From positions 1 through 64,000 of the forward strand of contig PLNW01000087.1 of NCBI GenBank assembly GCA_003142855.1: a stretch of 64,000 nt of DNA. The letters are read 5' to 3'. The notes under the pieces are model-generated. The model searched no databases and was not told the DNA's origin. It saw nothing but the letters and a program-made list of their open reading frames with translations. Made by a program: the position numbers and the translations under genes. The DNA is from Myxococcales bacterium. GTDB taxonomy: Bacteria > Myxococcota_A > Polyangia > Fen-1088. Shown one piece after another: positions 1-7,999 of this stretch (its first letter is position 1; each line of letters starts with the position of its first letter).

Positions 1-279
1 TCCGACCGTGGCACCCCTCATCCGGCAGCGCGCAAACGTGGCAGACGGCCGAGAAGCGAACAGCCAGCCCCGCTGATATTTTTGCCTCCAGACACCCTCA
101 CACCTCAAGAGATCTATCTCCCTGAGGCGGTAGCGGCTCAGCTCGATGCATACGTGCGCTGGCTCGCAGCAAAGCACCATCTCCCTGAGCAGGTGGTCCT
201 GATCCTCGCCTTTGAGCGCGCCACCCGGGAGTTTCTCAGGACCGATCGCCTATGGGCCGCCCACCGACAATCGCAGTAG
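1..279 (+). CDS. Small protein upstream of a relaxase, 5' end outside the window
   Basis: The reading frame is open from the first base of the window to the TAG at 277-279, so the start probably lies upstream; a TTG at 82 is a possible internal start. The visible part begins with an Arg/Pro-rich basic stretch followed by a helical region of about 60 residues (QEIYLPEAVAAQLDAYVRWL). I do not recognise the family. It ends 6 bases before the relaxase start, so the two are probably co-transcribed, and an accessory mobilisation protein is possible, but nothing in the sequence proves it. Confidence 0.5.
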   Translation, partial: SDRGTPHPAARKRGRRPRSEQPAPLIFLPPDTLTPQEIYLPEAVAAQLDAYVRWLAAKHHLPEQVVLILAFERATREFLRTDRLWAAHRQSQ

Positions 280-285
280 GGATGC

Positions 286-2097
286 ATGTTCTACGTCCGC
301 GTCGCTACGCGCAGCTCAGGTGCCGCTGCCCAAGGCTCGCCCCGCCAGGCCCTCGGATATCTTGCCGACAACCACGATCGCGAACGCGATGCTGGCTGCT
401 CCGAGGCAGAGTTCAACTACATCGCCCGCCTTGATCCCGGCTGGAAGACCGACCTCGAAGGTGGCCGGGGTCCGCTTGTCGGCTACGGCACGCTCAAAGG
501 CGTGACGGAAGACCAGCTCGTCTCCCGCTTCGAGGACGCCTGCCAGCCCCACCACGATACCCGTGGATCAACCGGCTACAAGAGCCTGACCTTCACCTTG
601 CCTAAGGAGGTCAGCCTGTTTGCCGAAGGCCACCGGGAGGAGGCCAAGGCTGCCATGCATGCAGCAGTCCAGCCCGCGCTCGACAGAGCCTTTCCTGGCA
701 TGAGGTACTCCGCCGCTGCGGCGATCCACACCCGCAACACCACCGGCGAAATCCATTACCACGTCCACGTTGTTGTCGCGAAGTTCGCCCAGACCGACAA
801 GGGGCGCACCGTCTCGCTGAACAGCAAGGCCGGGGGCAATGGTCCTCTCCGCTTGCAGCAGCTCAAGCGGGGTTGGAAGGAAGGCATCGAATGGGAGTTT
901 CGCGAGCGGCTCCAGCTCGGCATTGAGCAGCGTGCCCCCAACGGTCCCGTCACGCTGGTTCTGCCGGACCGCGCCCGGCTGGAACCGTTGAATCGCAACA
1001 GCCGTCGCCTCCTTGAAAAGGAGATCGCACCCCGCTACACCGAACCTTCCCCCTCCGGTGCCGCGATGGTCAAGCAGTTCCGCTGGAGTGCGATGGACGA
1101 CCGCATCTTCGAGGTGGCATCTGGCGACAAAGGCGACGTGCGCTGGAGTCGGCAAGCGTTCGCCGAAACTTTTCCAGAGCACGCCAGCCATATTTCACGC
1201 TACGAAGCCCGCGTCCGAACCCTGCAGGCGGTCGGGTATCTCTCACCAGAGGGGAAGGTCACCCCACCCTTTCGCGTCCATTTCTGCGTGCATCACGGGG
1301 TCATGAGCACTCTGTGCTCTCCAAACTTCCGCGCCGTGACCGCGAAGCAGCCCATCGCCATCACCCACACCGGTGAGCCCCACCAGCCGGTGCGGTTGTA
1401 TTGGAGGGTCAAGAACCGCGCCGCCGTCCTGTCAGTATTTCGCGGGCTCAGATGCGTTTGGGAGGATGGCGACTGGGCCGGCCGCTGGATTTGGCTCTAC
1501 GATGACGAGGCGTCCTCCGTCCCGCTGCCCAAGCGCCCCGACGAGGTGCCCGAGATCTACCGCCCCATCGTGCTTGCCCAGATTTCGTTTCCGGCGGCGG
1601 ACAAGATGATCATGCGGTTCCGCGCGGTGGAGAGGGCCATCGCGGCGACGCTGTTCTTTGCGCCGCGCTTCGGGCAGAACGCGGTGCCCGATCGGTTCAG
1701 GATCCTCAACCGCCTGGTGACGGCCGAGGAGGTCCAGCGGGAGGCGCACTACTGCGACATGTTGCTCGACCAGAACGTCACCATCATCGATCCCGAGGTC
1801 GAGATCCGGCGGAGGGATGCGCTTCTCGACGCCGCCCCGACCGTCAGGGAGAGGCGACGCCTCTACGAGCAGGACGCGAGAGCCCGGCGAGGGCTCGATG
1901 TGCCAGAAGTTGAGGATTTTCCGCTGGCCATGGAAGAGGAGACCGAGACCTTCACGCATCTCAAGGCCACGCTCCGCTTCCGGTCGGTCAGCGCGTTTGA
2001 ACGCTGGTCTGGCAAATCGGTGACCCTTCGGGACATCATCTATCGCACCCTGGGCGTGGATCCCGATGCGCCCCTGTTCCCGCCGGAGATGACGTAG
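286..2097 (+). CDS. MobF/TrwC-like relaxase-domain protein
   Basis: A 603-residue protein with features of the TrwC/MobF relaxase superfamily. There is a GYKSLTFTLPKEVSLF block near residue 100, equivalent to the 'T.S.PKSVS' motif, and a three-histidine metal motif HYHVH at residues 157-161 followed by VVVAK. Such enzymes nick plasmid or integrative-element DNA at oriT and stay bound to the 5' end. No helicase motifs follow, unlike full-length TrwC/TraI, and I do not recognise the C-terminal 350 residues. ATG 286 has an AGGG-type ribosome site. A rolling-circle replication protein of the same fold is the main alternative. It suggests the sulfur island lies beside a mobile element. Confidence 0.6.
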   Translation: MFYVRVATRSSGAAAQGSPRQALGYLADNHDRERDAGCSEAEFNYIARLDPGWKTDLEGGRGPLVGYGTLKGVTEDQLVSRFEDACQPHHDTRGSTGYKSLTFTLPKEVSLFAEGHREEAKAAMHAAVQPALDRAFPGMRYSAAAAIHTRNTTGEIHYHVHVVVAKFAQTDKGRTVSLNSKAGGNGPLRLQQLKRGWKEGIEWEFRERLQLGIEQRAPNGPVTLVLPDRARLEPLNRNSRRLLEKEIAPRYTEPSPSGAAMVKQFRWSAMDDRIFEVASGDKGDVRWSRQAFAETFPEHASHISRYEARVRTLQAVGYLSPEGKVTPPFRVHFCVHHGVMSTLCSPNFRAVTAKQPIAITHTGEPHQPVRLYWRVKNRAAVLSVFRGLRCVWEDGDWAGRWIWLYDDEASSVPLPKRPDEVPEIYRPIVLAQISFPAADKMIMRFRAVERAIAATLFFAPRFGQNAVPDRFRILNRLVTAEEVQREAHYCDMLLDQNVTIIDPEVEIRRRDALLDAAPTVRERRRLYEQDARARRGLDVPEVEDFPLAMEEETETFTHLKATLRFRSVSAFERWSGKSVTLRDIIYRTLGVDPDAPLFPPEMT

Positions 2098-2165
2098 AGC
2101 CTGCTGGTCCTTCGCCACCCTGCGATACCACCCGAATCGCGTGGGAGCAGATCGGGGGGAGCGGG

Positions 2166-2747
2166 GTGAAGAACGCGGCCGTGCTCTCGGCCATGCGCGA
2201 GTTCCCCCGACACGAATTCATCTCCGAAAACGTGCGGCCCTTCGCCTATGACGATCGGCCGGTGCCCGTCGGCCTGGGCCAAACCATCAGCCAGCCCTAC
2301 ATCGTGGCCCTCATGACCGAGCTGGCAGCGGTGGGCGTGGCAGCCGCGTGCTTGAGATCGGCACTGGCTCGGGCTACCAGGCCGCAGTGCTCGCCGAGCT
2401 TGGCGCAGAATGTCTACTCGATCGAGATCCTGGCTCCGCTGAGGGACCGCGCGGGCGAGATTCTGGCGCGACTCGGGTACGCCCAGGTGAAGACCCGCGT
2501 CGGTGATGGCTATCTGGGCTGGCCCGAGGCCGCGCCCTTCGACGGCATCATTGTGACCGCCGCGCCTCCCCGCGTGCCGAAGCGACTGAAGCAGCAGCTC
2601 AAGGTCGGCGGTTCACCGGTCTTCCCCGTGGGCAGATTCGACCAGGAGCTGGAGGTAATCACCCGGGCTGCCGTGGGCTTTTCGGAGAAGAGCGTGATCC
2701 CCGTGTGCTTCATGCCCATGACCGGCAAGACAGATCAGAGCCGGTAG
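2166..2747 (+). pseudogene. pcm: Protein-L-isoaspartate O-methyltransferase with compensating frameshifts
   Basis: The product matches Pcm at both ends: [21 protein letters not shown] at the N-terminal side, then [31 protein letters not shown] and a typical C-terminus. Pcm would repair isoaspartyl residues using SAM. The SAM-binding motif I ([20 protein letters not shown]) is present only in another frame, at 2348-2407. A one-base loss before about 2348 and a one-base gain near 2410 restore the frame afterwards. The normal N-terminal dozen residues are also missing from this frame (GTG at 2166). As written, the enzyme lacks its cofactor site, so this is a pseudogene or carries sequencing errors. 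Confidence 0.75.
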
Positions 2748-2958
2748 CGCTTCACGCGCCACCCTGGCCGCCAGCAATCTCGGCTGCTCGGCGCCCGCTG
2801 CCGCCTTACGGGCAGAATCTTGTCGCGCAAGAGCACACGCCGATCAGCAAGGTGTACTTGGTAACGGCAAACGCCTGTTCGGGGCTGGCGCGGTCCCGGC
2901 AGCACTGGCGAGACGTCCTAAGTACGGCTCATTTTCACTTGATGGGTAACGTGCCTAG

Positions 2959-2988
2959 TTGTCCCTGGACGCAGTCTCCTGCTATTAT
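2959..2988 (+). promoter_or_regulatory. Predicted promoter of the first XRE-cupin gene
   Basis: TTGTCC at 2959-2964 and TATTAT at 2983-2988 are separated by 18 bases. The start codon follows 9 bases after the -10 box and no ribosome site precedes it, which suggests a leaderless or near-leaderless transcript. Confidence 0.4.
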
Positions 2989-2997
2989 TCCGACCAA

Positions 2998-3657
2998 ATG
3001 GTTGCTAAGAAAGACAAGCGATCCACACCGGTCGACGGCGGGCGGCCTCGTACCACCTCGGCCCTCCGTCAGACTCCGTTGCCCCCCGGAGACGACATCG
3101 GGGCGGCCGAGATGGGCCGCCGCGTGGCTGTCAACCTGCGCGAAAGGCGCAAGGCCCGCAACATGTCGCTCGATCAGCTTGCGGTGGCATCGGGGGTGAG
3201 CCGGGCTGCCCTGTCGCAGATCGAGACTCAGAAGAGCAATCCGTCGTTGGGTGTGATGTGGAAGATCGCAGTCGGACTGGGTATCCCGTTCTCTGAACTG
3301 CTCGGCGGCAACACCCAGAGCGCGGCGATTCTGCGTCGAGGCGAGTCGCAGGTTCTGCGCTCCGCCGACGGACGCATGGAAAGCCGGCCGCTGACGCCCG
3401 CCGGCTCGTGCCCTTGGGTCGAGGCGTACGAGTTGCGCCTGGCCGCTCGCGCCAGTCACTCGTCGGATCCGCACGCGGCGGGAACGCGCGAGGTGGTTAT
3501 CGCGCTCAATGGCCAGCTGCGGGTGCACGTCGGCGGCGCTGTCCACGACTTAGCCGCAGGAGACTCGATCTCATTCATGGCGGACCAGCCGCATTCCTAT
3601 GAGAACCCGGGCAGCTCAGAGATCCGCTGTCACGACATAATCATCTACTCTCGCTGA
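2998..3657 (+). CDS. XRE-family regulator with C-terminal cupin domain (copy A)
   Basis: A 219-residue two-domain regulator. Its HTH_3 DNA-binding domain lies at about residues 40-95 (SLDQLAVASGVSRAALSQIE is the helix-turn-helix). A cupin_2 sensor domain at about 145-215 includes HAAGTRE and SFMADQPHSYENP. Proteins of this design often bind small sulfur or amine ligands in the cupin. It is closely similar to the protein at 14321-14959 (same GRME..PLTPAG, CPW.EA.ELRLA blocks), indicating a local duplication. The ATG at 2998 is preferred because of the promoter just upstream; an in-frame ATG at 2959 is the alternative. It converges on cysK. Confidence 0.85.
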   Translation: MVAKKDKRSTPVDGGRPRTTSALRQTPLPPGDDIGAAEMGRRVAVNLRERRKARNMSLDQLAVASGVSRAALSQIETQKSNPSLGVMWKIAVGLGIPFSELLGGNTQSAAILRRGESQVLRSADGRMESRPLTPAGSCPWVEAYELRLAARASHSSDPHAAGTREVVIALNGQLRVHVGGAVHDLAAGDSISFMADQPHSYENPGSSEIRCHDIIIYSR

Positions 3658-3686
3658 GCTTCCTGTCTTCTTGACTGCTTCTGCGT

Positions 3687-4604
3687 CTACAAATCGTAGG
3701 TGCCGAGGTATCGTTCCACGGTATCGGGAAGTAGCACGACGATGGTCTTGTTGGCGTATTCCGGGCGCTTGATCAGCTTGTCCACAGCAGCGACAGCGGC
3801 GCCCGAGGAGATCCCGGCGAGCAGACCCTCCTTGGCAGCCAACGCCTTCATCCAGTCCAAGGCTTCGTCGTCGGAGACCGCGAGGATTTCATCGACTACC
3901 GCCCTATTGAAGGTTTCGGGCACGAATTCAGCGCCAATGCCCTGAATCAAGTGCGGGCCCGCTTTTCCCCCGGACAGCACAGGTGAGGTGCGTGGTTCAA
4001 TGGCCACCACGCGCACACCCGGTTTGTGCTTCTTCAGGCACTCTCCCACGCCCGAGATGGTGCCGCCCGTGCCCACCCCCGCCACAAAGGCATCGACCTG
4101 CCCATCGGTATCGCGCCAAATTTCGGGCCCAGTAGTGGCACGATGCACGGCCGGATTCGCCGGATTGTTGAACTGCATGGGCATGAACGCGTCAGGCGTG
4201 CTCGCCAATATCTCGCTGGCCTTGGCCACGGCCCCGCCCATTCCCGAAACCGCAGGTGTCAGCACAACGGTTGCACCCAGGAATCCCAGCAACTGGCGCC
4301 GTTCCTTGGACATGGATTCCGGCATGGTCAGAATCAGCTTGTACCCGCGCACCGCCGCGATCCACGCCAGGGCTATTCCCGTGTTGCCGCTGGTGGGCTC
4401 CACGATGGTCATACCTCGCTTCAGCTTTCCGCTGCGCTCGGCGGCCAGCACCATCGCCAGGCCAGTTCGATCTTTCACGCTGCTGCCGGGATTGAAGAAC
4501 TCCAGCTTTCCTAGCACCCGCGCGGGCGCGCCCTGGAACAGACGAGCCAGCCGCAGCAAAGGTGTGTCGCCGACCAGATCAACCAGGCTCTCCGCGATAC
4601 GCAT
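3687..4604 (-). CDS. cysK: Cysteine synthase (O-acetylserine sulfhydrylase family)
   Basis: A 305-residue fold-type II PLP enzyme making cysteine from O-acetylserine and a sulfur donor. The PLP lysine is K44 in SSVKDR. The substrate loop [11 protein letters not shown], the phosphate-binding VGTGGTISG and GISSGAAVAAV are all intact. The start lies 3 bases after the stop of the JAMM peptidase gene, at the end of a run that also encodes a ThiS-like carrier and its E1 enzyme. By analogy with mycobacterial CysM/CysO/Mec, the sulfur donor may be a protein thiocarboxylate rather than free sulfide; that is inference. Free-sulfide CysK is the default alternative. Confidence 0.92.
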   Translation of the reverse strand: MRIAESLVDLVGDTPLLRLARLFQGAPARVLGKLEFFNPGSSVKDRTGLAMVLAAERSGKLKRGMTIVEPTSGNTGIALAWIAAVRGYKLILTMPESMSKERRQLLGFLGATVVLTPAVSGMGGAVAKASEILASTPDAFMPMQFNNPANPAVHRATTGPEIWRDTDGQVDAFVAGVGTGGTISGVGECLKKHKPGVRVVAIEPRTSPVLSGGKAGPHLIQGIGAEFVPETFNRAVVDEILAVSDDEALDWMKALAAKEGLLAGISSGAAVAAVDKLIKRPEYANKTIVVLLPDTVERYLGTYDL

Positions 4605-4607
4605 GGC

Positions 4608-5015
4608 CTACGCCTCGATAGCCAGTGGGTGCTCGGTCACGACTCCCTCACAAATCGCGAACGCTTTCAACACCGGGTTTGCTGGTCCTTGCAACGACAG
4701 AATCGTGTACAGCACATCGGGCGTCAACGCGAGTCGAATGTCCTCGGCCGACGGCCGCGAGGGCGACGCAGGATGGCTGTGATGAATCGCCAGCACGCGC
4801 TGACCCGCTGCACGCAGGGACTTGACCACCTTGAACTGCTCGGCGGGCTCCATCAGAAAATGATCGGCGCTGTGGTCGGTGTTGGTCATCGGGCAAAACA
4901 CCTCGACCCGATCACCTCGTCCCCCCAGGATGCCGCATGCCTCGATGGGGGCTTGCTTGCGTGCCTGAGCCAACAGTTCCCGGTAGATCGATCCAGGAAT
5001 CACCAGCGCGCTCAT
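4608..5015 (-). CDS. JAMM/MPN metallopeptidase of the Mec/HcyD type
   Basis: A 135-residue M67-family zinc peptidase. The complete JAMM signature is present: Glu25 (PIEACGIL), then H79-S-H81 with seven residues to S89 and D92. In Mycobacterium Mec releases cysteine from the CysO C-terminus, and in Wolinella HcyD trims and then hydrolyses the HcyS adduct. Neighbouring genes encode the carrier, the E1 enzyme and two PLP synthases, so the same role is likely. ATG 5015 is chosen because it forms an ATGA overlap with the stop of the ThiF-like gene. Confidence 0.88.
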   Translation of the reverse strand: MSALVIPGSIYRELLAQARKQAPIEACGILGGRGDRVEVFCPMTNTDHSADHFLMEPAEQFKVVKSLRAAGQRVLAIHHSHPASPSRPSAEDIRLALTPDVLYTILSLQGPANPVLKAFAICEGVVTEHPLAIEA

Positions 5016-5833
5016 CGCGGCTTCCCCGTGATGTCGCAAACTGCGGCCGCTTCGTCGTGCAACGTGGTGATGGTCGGATGTTCACCGCAGACCGCGCAAC
5101 GCGGATTGCGCTTCACCTTCACCTTGCGAAAATCCATGCGCAGGGCGTTCCACACGAGCAGGGTGTCGGTCAAGAGGCCGTCCAGACCCAAAAGCGATTT
5201 CAGGGCTTCCGTCGCTTGCAAACACCCCACCACGCCTGCCACGGCGCCCAACACCCCCGCCTGCGAACAAGAGGGCACAGCCCGAGGCGGCGGAGGCTGG
5301 TTGAAAACACACCTGTAGCACGCACTGATGCCCGGCCGCACAGTCATCAGCTGGCCGTCGAAACGCAAGATGCCGGCATGGGAGAAGGGTTTGTTGCCCA
5401 AGACGCAGGCGTCGTTGATGAGAAACTTCGCCGCAAAGTTGTCGGTGCCGTCGACCACAAAGTCGTAGTCCTTGATCAGGTCCAGGATGTTGCTGGCCTC
5501 GGCCCGCAGGTGGAATTCCTTCACCGTCACGTCGGGATTGATGGCGCGCAACTTGTTGGCGGCCGACGTCACCTTGTCGCGCCCAATGTCGTCCGTGTGG
5601 TGGATCACCTGACGTTGCAGATTGCTGATGTCCACCTGGTCGGCGTCCACCAGGCCCAAGGTTCCGACGCCCGCAGCGGCCAGATACAGCGCGGCGGGCG
5701 CGCCCAGGCCGCCCGCGCCAATGATCAGCACCTTGGACGCGAGCAGTTTCTCCTGACCATTGACCCCCACGTCCTCCAGGACGATGTGGCGGCTGTACCG
5801 CTCGATCTGTTGATCAGACAGCGTGAGTTCCAC
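5012..5833 (-). CDS. ThiF/MoeB/HesA-family (E1-like) adenylyltransferase
   Basis: A 273-residue E1-like enzyme expected to adenylate the C-terminal glycine of the ThiS-like carrier with ATP, preparing it for thiocarboxylation. The nucleotide-binding loop GAGGLGAP is near residue 41, with DADQVDISNLQRQ following. Two CxxC zinc pairs are present (CYRC and CAVC), and a SCSQAGVLGAVAG segment resembles the ThiF/MoeB crossover loop. The GTG start at 5833 is chosen because GGAGG lies 7 bases upstream, inside the carrier gene. It overlaps the carrier gene by 20 bases and the JAMM gene by 4. General molybdopterin or thiamine roles are possible, but the neighbours are sulfur amino acid genes. Confidence 0.88.
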   Translation of the reverse strand: MELTLSDQQIERYSRHIVLEDVGVNGQEKLLASKVLIIGAGGLGAPAALYLAAAGVGTLGLVDADQVDISNLQRQVIHHTDDIGRDKVTSAANKLRAINPDVTVKEFHLRAEASNILDLIKDYDFVVDGTDNFAAKFLINDACVLGNKPFSHAGILRFDGQLMTVRPGISACYRCVFNQPPPPRAVPSCSQAGVLGAVAGVVGCLQATEALKSLLGLDGLLTDTLLVWNALRMDFRKVKVKRNPRCAVCGEHPTITTLHDEAAAVCDITGKPR

Positions 5834-6035
5834 AGCCGCCTCCCATGAAATAGAGCAACTCGACACGATCGCCTTCGTGTAGCGGCGTGGCCTCGAATTC
5901 TGCCCGCTGCAACACGGTTTCGTTCAGTTCCACTGAAACCATGTCTGGCAGGCGGACCTTGCGCTCGACCAGAAGCTGACCGACATTGATGCCATCACTG
6001 ACCTGGACGTCCGTTCCGTTTACAACCAGTTTCAT
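5814..6035 (-). CDS. ThiS/MoaD-like sulfur carrier with C-terminal tail beyond the Gly motif
   Basis: A 73-residue beta-grasp (ubiquitin-like) protein. It starts MKLVVNGTDVQV and reaches the expected glycine motif as YFMGGG, but continues with six residues, CGTHAV, before the stop. ThiS normally ends at Gly-Gly; a tail would have to be removed before adenylation. A JAMM peptidase two genes away could do this, as reported for HcyS/HcyD in Wolinella. ATG 6035 has AGGAG five bases upstream; a GTG at 6041 overlapping the metY stop is less likely. It lies between metY and the E1 gene, which supports a carrier for homocysteine or cysteine synthesis. Confidence 0.87.
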   Translation of the reverse strand: MKLVVNGTDVQVSDGINVGQLLVERKVRLPDMVSVELNETVLQRAEFEATPLHEGDRVELLYFMGGGCGTHAV

Positions 6036-6037
6036 TC

Positions 6038-7300
6038 TCACTCCTTTTCGGCGGACGCCAGAGCCTGTCGAAAATCTGCCAGGATGACGGGAAATGGTTC
6101 CAGTCCCACTGACGCGCGAACCAGATCGTCAGAAACCCCCAGCGACAGGCGATCCTCGGGTTGGTATTCGCGGAAGATCGTCGAGGCCGGGTGAATCACC
6201 AGGGTGTGGGTCTCGCCCAGATTGGCCACGCGGCGGGCGCTCTTGAGCGCGTTGATGAAGGCGAACGCCCGGGCAAGACTGCCCAGTCGCAAAGTAAGAA
6301 CCGCACCGGCTCGCCCGCCAAACAAGCGCTGTGTCCGTTCAAAATGGGGCGAACTGGCCAGGCCCGGGTACCCCACCGCCGCCACGCGCGGGTCATCCGC
6401 CAGCGCCTGGGCCAGGGCGAGCGCGTTTTCGCAGTGAACCTTCAGACGCAAAGACAAGGTGTCCAGCCCCTGCAACATCAGGAAGGATGATTGCGGGGCG
6501 GGGCAACCGCCCAGATCACGGGCAATGACCGAGCGCAGATGGGCCAGAAATGCATGGGCTCCCGCCTTGCGCGCGATTGCCGCAACGTCCTCGAACGGAC
6601 CGCGAGACCAATCGAACCGTCCTGTGTCGATCACGGCGCCCCCGATGGCGGTGCCGTGGCCGTTGATGAACTTGCTGGTGGAATGGATCACCACGGCCGC
6701 GCCATGCTCGCCTGGTCTGACCAATTCGGGGGTCGTCAGCGTGCTGTCGACGATGAGCGGGATGTTGCGGGCACGCGCCAGCCTTCCCAAAGCGGGCAAG
6801 TCGGGCACGTCCATGGCCGGATTGCCAATGGTCTCGACAAATAGGGCGCGCGTCCTGTCCGTGACGGACGCCTCGACTTGGGCCGTATCCGCGCCATCAA
6901 CGAAGACCGCGCGAATGTTCAGCCGGCCCAAGACGTTGCGAAAGAATGAAATCGCTCCACCGAAGATGCCCCTGGCCGCGATGATCTCATCCCCCGGCCT
7001 GAGCAAACCCAAGCTCGTGGCCGCGATTGCAGCCATGCCGCTCGCCGTGGCCAGCGCCCCTGTCCCCTCTTCGGCTGCGGTCAGGCGGCGTTCCAGCGCC
7101 AGGGTGGTTGGGTTGGACAGTCGCGTGTAGACATGGCCTGGCGCACGCCCCGCAAATACATCAGCCATCTCCTCGGCGCTGGCGTAGCCAAAGGCCGCCG
7201 TCTGAAAGATGGGGGCTTCGATTTCACCCAAGGCATCCAACGGGGTCACTGACGTACCCACAACCGGCGTGCCCTTGTGTCCTCGCGGGATTTCATCCAA
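6038..7300 (-). CDS. metY: O-acetylhomoserine sulfhydrylase-type PLP enzyme
   Basis: A 420-residue Cys/Met-metabolism PLP enzyme (fold type I, gamma-family). It has the YTRLSNPTT substrate block, the ATASGMAAIAA loop and the PLP lysine in STSKFINGHG. It should add sulfur to O-acetylhomoserine to give homocysteine. The neighbouring carrier, E1 and JAMM genes match the Wolinella arrangement in which MetY accepts sulfur from a protein thiocarboxylate. The start overlaps the regulator gene by 8 bases. A second, divergent metY lies at 28369-29661, so this copy may be specialised for the carrier-bound sulfur; that is inference. Confidence 0.88.
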   Translation of the reverse strand: MDEIPRGHKGTPVVGTSVTPLDALGEIEAPIFQTAAFGYASAEEMADVFAGRAPGHVYTRLSNPTTLALERRLTAAEEGTGALATASGMAAIAATSLGLLRPGDEIIAARGIFGGAISFFRNVLGRLNIRAVFVDGADTAQVEASVTDRTRALFVETIGNPAMDVPDLPALGRLARARNIPLIVDSTLTTPELVRPGEHGAAVVIHSTSKFINGHGTAIGGAVIDTGRFDWSRGPFEDVAAIARKAGAHAFLAHLRSVIARDLGGCPAPQSSFLMLQGLDTLSLRLKVHCENALALAQALADDPRVAAVGYPGLASSPHFERTQRLFGGRAGAVLTLRLGSLARAFAFINALKSARRVANLGETHTLVIHPASTIFREYQPEDRLSLGVSDDLVRASVGLEPFPVILADFRQALASAEKE

Positions 7301-7952
7301 ACGTCTCCGGGTAGGTCATCACCAAGTACATCAGGGCGTCGTGGTCACTGCGGCTGCGGTAGGAGTGCGTCACATCGGCGACGAAAAGCAGCGCGTCTCC
7401 TTGGCCGAGGTCATGCACCGAGTCGCCCACCGTTATTGTCACGGCTCCCGAGTTCACCACAATATTCTCGGTTGTTCCAGGAGGATGGGGTTCCGCCTCC
7501 TCCTGGGCGTGGGGTTTGAGGCGCAGCTCGTAGAATTCAACCCGGCGGGGCTTGTCGAACGGGAACAGCGCCCGCGACATGAATGATCCATCTCGGCTGG
7601 TCAGTCGCTTGGCGGCGGATTCCCGCAGCAGCAACGGCCCCGCCTCGGCAGTGGGGCTGACCAGCGCAGAAAACGTAACCCCGAGAGCGCGCGCGATCTT
7701 CCACAGCACGTTGATGGTCGGCGCGCTGTGTCCCAGTTCAACCTGGGACAGCATCGCCCGACTCACCCCGGACTGACGAGCCAACCGCTCTAGAGACAGC
7801 CCGCGGCGCGTGCGCAGGCGCCGCAAATTGGCCCCAACGGCTGGCAAGAACGCCTCGTCATCGCGGGCAGCGCGCCTGCTCGGTGTTGGCGGCGGAACCA
7901 AGACCGGCGGCTTGCGCGGGAGCGACTCCAGGACTTGTCTGTTGGCCACCAT
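7293..7952 (-). CDS. XRE-family regulator with cupin domain (copy C)
   Basis: A 219-residue regulator. The helix-turn-helix is GLSLERLARQSGVSRAMLSQ (about residues 55-75) and the C-terminal cupin contains EPHPPGTTENIVV and VADVTHSYRS. It is clearly more divergent than the two near-identical regulators at 2998 and 14321. The ATG at 7952 is preferred over a TTG at 7955. It overlaps metY by 8 bases and follows the serine acetyltransferase gene, so it is embedded in the operon and probably senses a sulfur metabolite to control it; the ligand is unknown. Confidence 0.85.
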   Translation of the reverse strand: MVANRQVLESLPRKPPVLVPPPTPSRRAARDDEAFLPAVGANLRRLRTRRGLSLERLARQSGVSRAMLSQVELGHSAPTINVLWKIARALGVTFSALVSPTAEAGPLLLRESAAKRLTSRDGSFMSRALFPFDKPRRVEFYELRLKPHAQEEAEPHPPGTTENIVVNSGAVTITVGDSVHDLGQGDALLFVADVTHSYRSRSDHDALMYLVMTYPETFG

Positions 7953-7999
7953 CAAGGTATCTCGCGTGCCTGCCGTCCAGAAGATCGGCCGCTCCAGGC

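Noticed and set aside
2705-3199. A 164-codon plus-strand open frame overlapping the end of pcm and the XRE gene
   Set aside because: It overlaps two better-supported genes in another frame and has no recognisable content.
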